Assembly (NCBI GenBank): GCA_964610165.1
Contig: CAZSUZ010000007.1
Location: 1 to 52,998 of the forward strand
Reading direction: 5' to 3'
DNA length: 52,998 nt
DNA from: MFZZ01 sp964610165
GTDB taxonomy: Bacteria; Patescibacteriota; Microgenomatia; UBA1406; GWC2-37-13
Under the pieces are notes generated by a model that saw only the letters and a program-made list of their open reading frames with translations, was not told where the DNA came from and did no database searches. Shown here one piece after another: positions 41,511 to 50,415 of this stretch; the first letter of the stretch is position 1; the number at the start of each line of letters is the position of its first letter. A program made the translations under genes and the position numbers.

Positions 41511-42878
41511 ATGCAGATCAATAAAAAACAGATACGCTATGCGTATTGGTTATTTCTCGCATTTGTAAAAAAGAATGCCCAATCTATAATGTTGAGTTTT
41601 TTGGTAAGTTTATTGGGTATTATTGCATTGGTTTCTTTTTCTCCATACATTCTAAAATTAATAAGTTCTAAAACAGAAAAAATTGGAATTACAGGTACGT
41701 ATTCACTGGATACACTACCTAATGAAGTTCTTTCTAAATTTTCTAATGGATTACTTCATGTAAATGATAAAGGTGAATTAATACCACTTCTTGTAGATTC
41801 TTGGGAGCCTTTAGATGGAGGGCGCGAATATAGATTTCATATAAAGAAAGATTTAACTTGGAATGATGGAACGCCATTTACAGCAAAAGACATTAATTAT
41901 TCATTTAAAGATATAGAATCTGAAGCTGAGAACGATTATTTATTGACATTTAAATTAGCTAAACCGCTTCCTATTTTTCCTAATTTTTTAACAAAACCAG
42001 TACTTAAATATCCACTGATAGGTGTTGCAGGTCTTTATAAAGTTGAAAAAATAAAATTTAACTCTGGTTTCGTCAAAGAGTTACAACTAACCCCACAACA
42101 AGAAAACTTACCAATCCTTATTTATAAATTTTATGACACAGATTCTAAGCTAGTTGAAGCATATAAACTTGGTGAAATTACTCAGATGTCAACAACAAGA
42201 TTAAATGTTGCCAATCAGTTTAAGGAGTGGAAAAATACTGAAATAGAACGAACAGTAGACTATACAAAAGTCATGACTCTTTTTTATAATTTAAATGATC
42301 CTTTACTTCGAGATGAAAAAGATTTACGTCATGCAATTGCCGAATCAATAGATAAAACTATTTATGAAGATCTTGGAGTAGAAGCCTACAGTCCAATTCC
42401 ACCTACATCATGGGCACACGATCCAGATACAAAACGATACATGTATAATCCAAATTCTTCTGAACGTATTATTGAAAGATATACAGAAGCAAGTTCTACT
42501 GCAAACTTTAGAATAAGTACATACTATGATTATTTATCATTAGCAGATAAAGTAAAAGATAATTTAAGTGCTGTTGGTTTAAACACAAATGTGGAAGTAT
42601 TAACAGGCAATTTGCCATCTAACTTTACGTTATTGCTTGCTCAAATGACCCTTACTAAGGATCCAGATCAATATTTTTTCTGGCATTCTACACAACGAGG
42701 AACAAATATTACTTCTTATAAAAATGTACGTGTTGATAAAGCACTTGAAGATGGCAGAGCAACTTTTAATTTAACAAATAGAAAAGAAATTTATGCAGAT
42801 TTTCAGCGTGTACTTGTTGAAGATATGCCTGCACACTTCTTATATTATCCGTACTCCTATACCATAAAAAGAAAGTAG
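41511..42878 (+). CDS. Extracellular solute-binding protein, family 5 (oligopeptide type), membrane-anchored
   Basis: 455 residues from ATG 41511, chosen because TACAAT (41499-41504) is 6 nt upstream. N-terminal membrane helix (about 24-50) without a lipobox. The mature domain has the SBP5 features: YSFKDIESE, FHIKKDLTWNDGTPFTAKD (about 108-126), LRHAIAESIDKTIY (about 265) and the C-terminal DFQRVLVEDMPAHFLYYP. It would bind peptides or related solutes. No permease or ATPase genes are adjacent, so its partner, if any, is elsewhere. Confidence 0.88.
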   Translation: MQINKKQIRYAYWLFLAFVKKNAQSIMLSFLVSLLGIIALVSFSPYILKLISSKTEKIGITGTYSLDTLPNEVLSKFSNGLLHVNDKGELIPLLVDSWEPLDGGREYRFHIKKDLTWNDGTPFTAKDINYSFKDIESEAENDYLLTFKLAKPLPIFPNFLTKPVLKYPLIGVAGLYKVEKIKFNSGFVKELQLTPQQENLPILIYKFYDTDSKLVEAYKLGEITQMSTTRLNVANQFKEWKNTEIERTVDYTKVMTLFYNLNDPLLRDEKDLRHAIAESIDKTIYEDLGVEAYSPIPPTSWAHDPDTKRYMYNPNSSERIIERYTEASSTANFRISTYYDYLSLADKVKDNLSAVGLNTNVEVLTGNLPSNFTLLLAQMTLTKDPDQYFFWHSTQRGTNITSYKNVRVDKALEDGRATFNLTNRKEIYADFQRVLVEDMPAHFLYYPYSYTIKRK

Positions 42879-42895
42879 TAGATTGGGCAATAGTT

Positions 42896-42904
42896 TGATA
42901 TAAT
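42896..42904 (+). promoter_or_regulatory. Extended -10 promoter of tRNA-Leu(GAG)
   Basis: TGA-TATAAT (box 42899-42904), ending 12 nt before the tRNA 5' end. It would also serve the MFS gene downstream. Confidence 0.6.
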
Positions 42905-42916
42905 CTAATATTCTAA

Positions 42917-42998
42917 GCCGAGGTGGCGAAATTGGCAGACGCGCACGCTTGAGGGGCGTGTGGAGCAATCCTTGGAGGTTCAAGTCCTCTCCTCGGCA
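42917..42998 (+). tRNA. tRNA-Leu(GAG)
   Basis: Acceptor GCCGAGG/CCTCGGC with discriminator A, anticodon stem CACGC/GCGTG, loop TTGAGGG giving GAG, and the extended variable arm of a class II tRNA. CCA is not encoded. Confidence 0.96.
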
Positions 42999-43022
42999 CA
43001 TTAGTTCTCTTCACATAAAAAC

Positions 43023-44231
43023 ATGACAGAAAACCAAAAATGGCTTTCTTTTAGATATCTTATATATCGTTTCTTTTCAAATCTTTGGTTTGTGAGTGCT
43101 GTTTGGCTTTATTTTTATAGAATTTATATAAACGATCAACAAGTTGGTATTTTAGATGGGATGGCTTTTACTATTGGTTTGATTGCTGAAGTTCCTTCTG
43201 GCGCATTAGCTGATAAGTTTGGTAGAGACAAAATAGTTAAAATAGGACAAATCCTTACTGGTATGGGATTTTTAATTCAAGCTGTAAGTAGCCATTTTAT
43301 CCCTTTCTTTATTGGGCAAACAATTCTTATGGTTGGTGCTTCATTTGTTTCAGGAGCAGATGAAGCTCTTTTCTTTGAGAAGCTACAATTTAAATCAACA
43401 TCTATTGAATGGAGAAAACTAGTAACACGCGGATCCCAGATAGCTCTAATTGGAACATTAGTTGCTACTGTTTTAGGTGGTTTTTTACATACTATTAATC
43501 CAAGAATTCCATGGATTCTCACTGGTATATCTTTTATTTCAGCTTCTTTTATTATCTGGCCAATAATTGATACACGAAAGAAAGGAAAACAATTACAACT
43601 TTCACAAGAAATACTAGGTTACTTTAAGAATATTCAAACTGGTTTTAAACAATTTCTACAAAAAGAACTATGGATATATGTACCGATAATTATAATAGTT
43701 CAAGGGTTATTTTATACAGTTGGATGGGGCTTATTACGACTTATACTTTTAGACCGATTTCATTACACTCCTATTCAAGGTTCTATAGCGATAGCAACAT
43801 GTAGTATTTTTACTGTTGGAATACTTGCTTTAACTCATAAATATGCAGAAAGAATAAGTGAGAAAAAAATACTAACTGTTATTTCTTTAAGTGCAGCAGC
43901 TGCATTATTATTATCAATAGGAAATATCGGATTATGGGGATATATTGTAATTCTAACTTTATATATTGGTGAGCATATTTTTTACCCATTTATGAGTGAA
44001 ATTCTTAATAAGCATGCGCCAGAAAATCAACGAGCAACTGTTTTATCTGTTGGATCTTTTTTAAGAATGTTACCTTATATTGGATTAGCACCTCTTATTG
44101 GATATTTAAATACGGAACACAAATTAGAATACTTTCTGGTGGGATGGTCATTACTAATTATTATTACACTTGTGGTATATCTTTACTTTCAGAAGCAAGA
44201 CTCTAAAATTGAATTTGCTGAAGAAAACTAA
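43023..44231 (+). CDS. Major facilitator superfamily transporter
   Basis: 402 residues with about 12 membrane helices and the MFS motif A-like loop GALADKFGRDK (about 58-68) after helix 2. A drug- or metabolite-exporter type is likely, but the substrate cannot be read. It starts 24 nt after tRNA-Leu with no promoter in between, so it is probably co-transcribed with the tRNA and freed by tRNA 3' processing. It ends in a 4-nt convergent overlap with the Nudix gene. Confidence 0.9.
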   Translation: MTENQKWLSFRYLIYRFFSNLWFVSAVWLYFYRIYINDQQVGILDGMAFTIGLIAEVPSGALADKFGRDKIVKIGQILTGMGFLIQAVSSHFIPFFIGQTILMVGASFVSGADEALFFEKLQFKSTSIEWRKLVTRGSQIALIGTLVATVLGGFLHTINPRIPWILTGISFISASFIIWPIIDTRKKGKQLQLSQEILGYFKNIQTGFKQFLQKELWIYVPIIIIVQGLFYTVGWGLLRLILLDRFHYTPIQGSIAIATCSIFTVGILALTHKYAERISEKKILTVISLSAAAALLLSIGNIGLWGYIVILTLYIGEHIFYPFMSEILNKHAPENQRATVLSVGSFLRMLPYIGLAPLIGYLNTEHKLEYFLVGWSLLIIITLVVYLYFQKQDSKIEFAEEN

Positions 44232-44644
44232 ATGTTATATGCAATAATTTTCTCAATTAATTCTACACACCCAGGTAATGATTCAACAGATTGCAATTCT
44301 TCAAAAGTTAACCATTTATAATCAGAAGCTTCTTCATTAATTATAATTTCTGCATTTTGATCTTGTAATTCACACACATATGAAATAAAGATACCTTGCC
44401 ATTTACCACGAATTTCTGTATCAACAAATGGATCTGTACGTAGTAATTTTACTACTGTTCCCAGTTCTTCACGAACTTCACGGTGCAACGTTTCATGTGG
44501 TTTTTCTCCAAATTCTAAACCTCCACCAGGAATTTGCCATTTATTATGCATAGAAGAGTTTTCATCATTACGAAGAGTAAAGAGGTATTTATTTTGTTGT
44601 TTGATTATTGCAAGAACAACTACTTGTGTAAAACCTTTTTCCAT
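44228..44644 (-). CDS. Nudix hydrolase
   Basis: 138 residues. The Nudix box GGGLEFGEKPHETLHREVREELG fits G-x5-E-x7-REUxEExGU; it lies at about residues 40-62. It hydrolyses nucleoside diphosphate derivatives, perhaps oxidised nucleotides (inference). It begins 28 nt after tRNA-Arg on the same strand with no promoter between them, another tRNA-mRNA pair. Confidence 0.93.
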   Translation of the reverse strand: MEKGFTQVVVLAIIKQQNKYLFTLRNDENSSMHNKWQIPGGGLEFGEKPHETLHREVREELGTVVKLLRTDPFVDTEIRGKWQGIFISYVCELQDQNAEIIINEEASDYKWLTFEELQSVESLPGCVELIEKIIAYNI

Positions 44645-44672
44645 ATGGAGAAATTTGTCTATCGGTGTAATG

Positions 44673-44746
44673 TGAGGCCAGCAGGAATCGAACCTGCAAC
44701 CTCATCCTTAGAAGGGATGCGCTCTATCCAATTGAGCTATGGCCCC
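44673..44746 (-). tRNA. tRNA-Arg(UCU)
   Basis: On the minus strand: acceptor GGGGCCA/TGGCCTC with discriminator A, anticodon stem CATCC/GGATG, loop CTTCTAA giving UCU, and T arm GCAGG-TTCGATT-CCTGC. CCA not encoded. A TATAAT box (complement of 44762-44767) lies upstream. Confidence 0.96.
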
Positions 44747-44833
44747 GATAAAACAAAATATATTATATAACATTGTGTACAATTTTTTATACTTATATCA
44801 TTATTATGATTATGACTTATAGTATTAAATTTG

Positions 44834-44842
44834 TGATATAAT
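44834..44842 (+). promoter_or_regulatory. Extended -10 promoter of cassette gene 5
   Basis: TGA-TATAAT (box 44837-44842), giving a leader of about 46 nt. TGAAT (44864-44868) and ATTCA (44886-44890) could enclose the AAAGGA ribosome binding site (44881-44886) in a weak hairpin. Confidence 0.65.
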
Positions 44843-44894
44843 ATTTTTCGCAGTTCGTTTATGTGAATTTTCCCGATAAGAAAGGATTCAAAAA

Positions 44895-45173
44895 ATGACT
44901 GGCTTAAGACCCACATTGACAACTGATCAACTAACGTGGCTTGAAGAAGAAATAAGGAGAATGGCAGAATTGCCAACATACCTTGTTTATCTACCGGTAA
45001 TAATGCCTTTACCGATGGACACCGCCGTGGCAGGTATTATCTCAATAATGGGTTCAATTACATGGATTGATGGCCGTTCCAAGTGGAAAACAGGCCAATT
45101 TGGCATGGTGGTTGATTTCCGTAACAATCAGATGCAAGTAATTGGTGAACAATTTACACTAATAGTTGGTTAA
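44895..45173 (+). CDS. Orphan small protein (cassette gene 5)
   Basis: 92 residues. A charged N-terminal helix (about 9-26), a hydrophobic middle with several prolines (about 27-52, possibly membrane-associated) and a beta-like C-terminal half. AAAGGA lies 8 nt before the ATG. It has its own extended -10 promoter and a textbook terminator (45199-45231). No family recognised. Confidence 0.75.
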   Translation: MTGLRPTLTTDQLTWLEEEIRRMAELPTYLVYLPVIMPLPMDTAVAGIISIMGSITWIDGRSKWKTGQFGMVVDFRNNQMQVIGEQFTLIVG

Positions 45174-45198
45174 GGTGCTCTGTGTAATTTTGTTCGAG

Positions 45199-45231
45199 GG
45201 TGGATGCTTTCGAAGTATCCACCTTTTTTTT
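45199..45231 (+). terminator. Intrinsic terminator of cassette gene 5
   Basis: GGTGGATGCTT (45199-45209) pairs over 11 bp with AAGTATCCACC (45213-45223, one G-U pair) around a TCG loop, followed by eight T. Confidence 0.92.
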
Positions 45232-45241
45232 ATGAAGAATT

Positions 45242-45317
45242 TGGAGCCGCTTGTCAGATTTGAACTGACGACCTGTCGCTTACAAAGCGAATGCTCTACC
45301 AGCTGAGCTAAAGCGGC
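45242..45317 (-). tRNA. tRNA-Thr(UGU)
   Basis: On the minus strand: acceptor GCCGCTT/AAGCGGC, discriminator T, encoded CCA; loop TTTGTAA gives UGU. The closing pair of the anticodon stem is a T-C mismatch. It is the only tRNA here with genomic CCA. Confidence 0.94.
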
Positions 45318-45328
45318 AATACCAAATG

Positions 45329-45409
45329 TGCCGCGGGAGAGGGTCGAACTCTCACGCCTTGCGGCACTGGATTTTAAGTCCAGCGTGTATGCCATTTCAC
45401 CACCGCGGC
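45329..45409 (-). tRNA. tRNA-Leu(UAA)
   Basis: On the minus strand: acceptor GCCGCGG/CCGCGGC, discriminator A, anticodon stem CTGGA/TCCAG, loop CTTAAAA giving UAA, with a long variable arm. It starts 19 nt after the ruvB stop and is probably co-transcribed with ruvB and tRNA-Thr. Confidence 0.95.
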
Positions 45410-45428
45410 TTGGTACTTGTAGATTATA

Positions 45429-46421
45429 TCAGATCAATTTCTCTTGATCTACAGTAACTATATTTAAATGTTGACATCCTTTTGGCGTTACTATACGCCC
45501 ACGTGGAGTTTTTTTTATAAATCCAATTTGAAGTAGATAAGGTTCAATAAATTCCTCGATTGTGCGACGATCTTCTGCAAGAGAAGAAGCTAGGGTTTCT
45601 ACACCAATTGGCGAGTTTTGAAATTTTTCTGCAATAGTTCTTAAGTACTGAATATCAATATCTGTTAATCCCATTTCATCAATCTCTAGAAGTTCAAATA
45701 GCTGCGCTATAACATCTGCATTAATTTCTTTATGATCATGAACTTCGACAACATCTCTGGCTCGTTTTAGAATTCTATTTGCAATACGAGGTGTTTTTCG
45801 AGATCGTTGAGCTATAGATTTAACTGCGTCCGTTGTTATTTTAACTTCCATAAGTGCCGCGGAACGTTTTACAATTTCAGCCATTTCTGAATCTGTATAA
45901 TAATCTAAACGTAAAACAAGTCCAAATCGATCTCGCAGTGGAGCAGAGAGTAAAGCTAATTTTGTTGTTGCACCAACAATAGTTATTTGTGGAACTGGTA
46001 ATCGCATTGTTCTGGCAGAAGGACCTTTACCAATAATAATATCGAGCGCATATTCTTCTATAACAGGGTACAACATTTCTTCAACAGGTTTTGGAAGTCT
46101 ATGTATTTCATCGATAAAAAGAACATCGTTATCCTTTAAATTAGTTAAAATTGCTGCTAAATCTCCTGTTTTTGTAATTGCAGCACCCGACGTAATTTTA
46201 ATATTTCCTTCAAGTTCGTTAGAAATGATATAAGAAAGCGTTGTTTTACCTATACCTGGTGGTCCATAAAATAAAATATGTTCAGTTGCAGCACCACGGC
46301 TTTTTACAGCCTGAAGAAATAATTGGAGCGTTTTAATAGCATTTTCTTGACCAATATAGTCTTTTAATGCCTTCGGACGAAGAATATTTATGTCAATTTG
46401 TGCTGTATCTTTTGATTCCAT
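45429..46421 (-). CDS. ruvB: Holliday junction branch migration helicase RuvB
   Basis: 330 residues from ATG 46421 (MESKDTAQ). A frame starting 5 codons earlier has its ATG inside the -10 box TATAAT (complement of 46435-46440), so the inner ATG is preferred. Walker A YGPPGIGKTT, Walker B VLFIDEIHRL, sensor GATTKLALLSAPLRDRFG and a C-terminal winged helix. It drives branch migration with RuvA. It lies 41 nt downstream of ruvA on the same strand. Confidence 0.96.
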   Translation of the reverse strand: MESKDTAQIDINILRPKALKDYIGQENAIKTLQLFLQAVKSRGAATEHILFYGPPGIGKTTLSYIISNELEGNIKITSGAAITKTGDLAAILTNLKDNDVLFIDEIHRLPKPVEEMLYPVIEEYALDIIIGKGPSARTMRLPVPQITIVGATTKLALLSAPLRDRFGLVLRLDYYTDSEMAEIVKRSAALMEVKITTDAVKSIAQRSRKTPRIANRILKRARDVVEVHDHKEINADVIAQLFELLEIDEMGLTDIDIQYLRTIAEKFQNSPIGVETLASSLAEDRRTIEEFIEPYLLQIGFIKKTPRGRIVTPKGCQHLNIVTVDQEKLI

Positions 46422-46462
46422 AAAAGGTAGAAACATTATAACACTTTGTATATATAGTCAGT

Positions 46463-47029
46463 TTATTTTCCTCCAGAAAGTATCTGAATTGCTTTCTTTA
46501 CTCGTTGTTCTACTTCTAAACCATCAGGTAACTTTTCTAAAACAGCTCTGGCCTCTGATACTTTAAAACCTAATGAAGAGAGTGCATCGATAACCATTTT
46601 ATCTTCTTCTGTTTCCATAGGTTGATCGAGCTTAAATTCTGTATCAAATTTGCTAGAGAGTTCTAGCATAATTTTCATAGCTGTTTTTTTTCCTAATCCA
46701 GGAATACGTGTAAAATATTTTAAGTCTTGTTGTTTTACTGCAGCAATAAGTTCTTCTGCTTTTGAAAAAGAAACAATTGTAAAGGCAGATTTTGGTCCAA
46801 CTCCTGGAACATCTAATAATAAATTAAATAATTTATACTCTTGTTTTGTTTTAAAACCAAATAATACTAACGCATCATCTCGAACTTGTAGATATGTGGT
46901 AATTTCAACTTCTGATGGAGGAAGTGAAGAAGTTAAAATTGAATTAGTTAAAAATACCTTATAGAAAACGCCTGAAGCTGTTTCAATTAAACCTTCGTTT
47001 TCTTCAACTTCTGTAAGTATTCCTTTAAT
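46463..47029 (-). CDS. ruvA: Holliday junction DNA-binding protein RuvA (5' end lost in gap)
   Basis: About 189 residues, starting at IKGILTEVEENEG next to the gap; normal RuvA starts MIxxIKG, so only a few residues are missing. OB-fold domain, two helix-hairpin-helix motifs (LLDVPGVGPKSAF and FTRIPGLGKKTA) and the C-terminal domain III (about 145-189) that binds RuvB are present. It targets RuvB to four-way junctions. Confidence 0.93.
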   Translation of the reverse strand: MKGILTEVEENEGLIETASGVFYKVFLTNSILTSSLPPSEVEITTYLQVRDDALVLFGFKTKQEYKLFNLLLDVPGVGPKSAFTIVSFSKAEELIAAVKQQDLKYFTRIPGLGKKTAMKIMLELSSKFDTEFKLDQPMETEEDKMVIDALSSLGFKVSEARAVLEKLPDGLEVEQRVKKAIQILSGGK

Positions 47030-47129
47030 NNNNNNNNNNNNNNNNNNNNNNNNNNNNNNNNNNNNNNNNNNNNNNNNNNNNNNNNNNNNNNNNNNNNNNN
47101 NNNNNNNNNNNNNNNNNNNNNNNNNNNNN
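47030..47129. other. Scaffold gap of 100 N, real missing sequence
   Basis: Flanks are not repeated. The missing DNA holds the 3' end of ppsA, the ruvA start and the spacer; the true length is unknown. The frame that stays open across it is an artefact. Confidence 0.9.
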
Positions 47130-49411
47130 ACTGCATCAGGATTTACAGAAACACTTGTTACACCTTTTCGCACTAATCGTTCAACAATTTCAGGGTAGTC
47201 CGAAGCTGCTTGTCCACAAATGGAGCAGGTAATACCGTTATCTGCACAGGTTTGCACAATATGGTCAAGAGTATTTAATACTGCAGGATGTCTTTCATCA
47301 TAAATATGTGCAACCTCGCTACTATCACGATCTACACCCAAAAGCATCATTGTTAAATCATTTGTACCGATAGAAACACCATCAATACCTAAATCAATAA
47401 AGTCTTGCAATTGTATTGCTGCAGCAGGTACTTCTACCATCATCCATAATTTGAAGCCATGATAATTGAGTAATCCGTGATCTCGAACAATATCTTTAAT
47501 ACGAACCATTTCCCATGGAACACGGACAAAAGGAATCATTAAATGTATATTTTTATAACCTCTATCCCAAATTTCCTTTAATGCATCCAGTTCCAACATA
47601 AATACTTCTGGATCTGCAATATAACGAGAAGCACCACGATAACCAATCATTGGATTTTCTTCTTTAGGTTCATACAATGCACCACCCTTTAAGTGACGAT
47701 ATTCATTTGATTTAAAATCAGTTGCGCGATACACAATTTGACGTGGAGCAAATGCTTTTGCAAATTTTTCTAAATCTTTTGCAAGTCTATTTACAAATAT
47801 TTTTTGTTTACCTTGCTTAATAAATTCCTTAGGATGAATACCAATTTCTGCAATCATAAACTCTGCTCGAAGTAAACCTACACCATCGGTATCCAGTTTT
47901 GCCACTTCTTCTGCCATTTCTGGTTCAGCAAGATTTACATATACTTTTGTAACTGTATTAACGTGCTTAGATTCAATTTCTTTTGGTTTTTCAGAATGAG
48001 CACCTCTTTTTAGAATACTTCCTTTAAATATTTCTCCTGTGCCACCATTTACAGAAACAACCATATCTTCTTTTAATACTTTTGTTGCTACTTCTGTACC
48101 AACAACAGCAGGAATACCTAACTCACGGGAAACAATTGCTGCATGAGAGGTTCTACCACCTTTATCTGTAACAATTGCACCAGCTTTTTTCATGGCAGGC
48201 ACATAATCTGGATTTGTTTGTGGTGCAACAAGAATATCTCCTTGTTTTATTTTGTCAATTTCTTTTGGTGATTTAATTATTACAACATGACCAACACCAA
48301 TTCCTGGAGAAGCTGCAGCACCAGTTACTATTGGTTTTTCTGTTGTAGTTATACCTTCAACACCTTCTGACTTTTTATTAGTGGCATCTATTGTTGTAAT
48401 TGGACGCGATTGAACAATATATACACGACCTTTTTCTAATGCCCACTCAATATCTTGTGGAAAATAATAATGATTTTCTATGTCTTTTACCAATAATGCT
48501 ACTTCTCGAATTTCATTTTCTGTAAGTTTTTGTTCTGAACCAACTTTTTTATTTAATGGAACTTCCCGATTACCAGTTCCAGACTTTACAAATTTAACAT
48601 TTTGATAAGCTAACTGTTTATTTGTAATGACAAATGATGTTTTATCTACCTCATAATGATCTGGAGTAACTTTTCCTTGTACAATATATTCACCCAAACC
48701 ATATACTGCTTCAATGACAATTTTATTTTTATCATTTGTAACTGGGTCTATACTAAATGCAATACCAGATTTATCTGATTGAACCATACGTTGTACAACA
48801 GCAGCTAAACCAACTTTAAAGTGATCGAAACCCTTTTCATGACGATAATAAATTGCTCGAGCAGTAAATAAAGATGCCCAACATTCTTTTACTTTCTTTA
48901 ATAAATGAGTTTCACCTTGTACATTTAAATACGTTTCTTGTTGGCCTGCAAACGAAGCATCTGGTAAATCTTCAGCAGTTGCAGAAGATCGCACAGCAAC
49001 AAGTGGTTGTGAATAAACACCTCTAATTTTATGTAATGCAGAATGAAAAACAGAAGTTTTTCTTTGCATATACTTATCTTCTTTTTCATTAAGCATTTCG
49101 TAGTATTCGATTATTTCGTTTGCAAGTTTTTCTGGTGTAGGTGCTTTTACGATAAGGTCTTGAATATGTTCAGATGCTTGTTCAATTTCTGTAGGGTGAT
49201 CATAATTTACAATTGCTAGAATCTGTTTAATACGATCCATTAATTTTGATTCTTCTATAAAAGCAAAATACGCATGAGAAGTAATAACAAATCCATACGG
49301 GATAGGAAGGTTGGCACTTGTCATTTCACCAAGGTTTGCGCCTTTTCCACCGACCAAACCAACATCTTCTTTACCAACTTCTTCAAACCATACAATTTGC
49401 TTTTTGATCAT
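47130..49411 (-). CDS. ppsA: Phosphoenolpyruvate synthase (3' end lost in gap)
   Basis: About 760 residues up to the gap; only the last tens of residues are missing. The start MIKKQIVWFEEVG has TATATT 6 nt upstream. N-terminal ATP-grasp domain (GGKGANLGEM, SSATAEDLPDASFAGQQETYLN), the phosphohistidine domain GGRTSHAAIVSRELG with the catalytic His, and a C-terminal PEP/pyruvate barrel (MIPFVR, GTNDLT, CSICGQAASDYPE). It converts pyruvate and ATP to PEP, AMP and phosphate. Confidence 0.95.
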
Positions 49412-49480
49412 AAGATAAATATAAAACAAATTGGATAAAAACTGCAAGTGTTTATATTACAAATATAATGAAGTGAAAGC

Positions 49481-49510
49481 GTGGCTGCCCGAATAAAGCC
49501 GGGCAGCCAC
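49481..49510 (-). terminator. 3' hairpin of cassette gene 6
   Basis: GTGGCTGCCCG (49481-49491) and CGGGCAGCCAC (49500-49510) form a perfect 11-bp G+C-rich stem with an 8-nt loop. On the minus strand the tail has few T, so termination strength is uncertain. Confidence 0.7.
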
Positions 49511-49517
49511 TTGTTAC

Positions 49518-49799
49518 TTAAGAAGAGATACCAATGTAAGTAGTGCCAACGATGAATTGTTTTGCAGCTTTTACAATCTCTTCTGTTGGTTCTACTCGAA
49601 TCACTAATGTTGGATATGATTCGAGTCCTTCTGTCCACTCTTTGAGTTCGACATAAGGTCCATCCGGAATCTGAACATATTGCGGCTTTTGAATCTCAAA
49701 GCGACGTTCATCTGTGGGACGAACACTGACTTTCAGATTCCCAAACACAAACTTCCACAATGGTGGAGTTGGACTTTTTGCATAAAGATCTAATTCCAT
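49518..49799 (-). CDS. Orphan small protein (cassette gene 6)
   Basis: 93 residues, beta-rich by appearance (KFVFGNLKVSVRP, YPTLVIRVEPTEE) with one helix near the C-terminus. AAGGAG (complement of 49807-49812) lies 7 nt before the ATG; TGATATAAT (complement of 49855-49863) gives a leader of about 48 nt; a strong G+C-rich hairpin follows the stop. No family recognised. Codons are richer in G and C than in ppsA next to it. Confidence 0.75.
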   Translation of the reverse strand: MELDLYAKSPTPPLWKFVFGNLKVSVRPTDERRFEIQKPQYVQIPDGPYVELKEWTEGLESYPTLVIRVEPTEEIVKAAKQFIVGTTYIGISS

Positions 49800-49854
49800 T
49801 ATCTTTCTCCTTATGAATTACAAGCAACAAACTCTATGTCTGTTTACTGGGAGT

Positions 49855-49863
49855 ATTATATCA
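49855..49863 (-). promoter_or_regulatory. Extended -10 promoter of cassette gene 6
   Basis: TGA-TATAAT on the minus strand (box 49855-49860). Confidence 0.65.
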
Positions 49864-49930
49864 AAATACCTATAATATAGTAATAATTAATACTGTTGTG
49901 TATTTATTTTTTAATCATATAATAATTACT

Positions 49931-50407
49931 ATGAAAGAACAATCAAGCTCGTTTATTGATATAAATGATGGTAGATATGCACTTGAAGAAAGTAATACAG
50001 ATATACATTGGCTAAACAAATTTAACAATCCAGATTATGTACTGAATAATAGTTCTCAGGAAACTGATAGTATAAGTCCATTACGTATTGGTTTAGCTGC
50101 AGTAGCATTGATTGCTATTCCTACAGGTCAATTCTCTTTAAACAATATAAATAATGAACGCTATGAATTAAGAGAATCTATTGAAGATATGAATTTAGCA
50201 TTACCTGCTGAATATATTGTCCAATCAGAAGATCAATTAGAAGCAGCAACACAATGGATTGAACAAGAAGAAAAAAGACTAATAGAAGAACTTGAAGAAA
50301 GTAGTAGCTTGCGAGATAAAGGTAATCTTGCTTTAACAACAGCTATTTCTGGTTGGCTATCTTTACTAGCAATGAACTCATATACCTTTTTTAAAAGGAA
50401 AAAATAA
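49931..50407 (+). CDS. Small membrane protein of unknown function
   Basis: 158 residues from ATG 49931, chosen because TATAAT (49918-49923) is 7 nt upstream; a frame from 49898 begins before the promoter. A hydrophobic stretch near 52-70 (RIGLAAVALIAIPTG), a Glu-rich helical middle (about 95-135) and a C-terminal membrane helix ending in FFKRKK. No family recognised. Confidence 0.65.
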   Translation: MKEQSSSFIDINDGRYALEESNTDIHWLNKFNNPDYVLNNSSQETDSISPLRIGLAAVALIAIPTGQFSLNNINNERYELRESIEDMNLALPAEYIVQSEDQLEAATQWIEQEEKRLIEELEESSSLRDKGNLALTTAISGWLSLLAMNSYTFFKRKK

Positions 50408-50415
50408 GATCATTC

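Noticed and set aside
46463..49447. A 994-residue PpsA-RuvA fusion protein
   Set aside because: It exists only because 100 N keep the frame open; both parts are normal separate proteins and the RuvA start is missing inside the gap.
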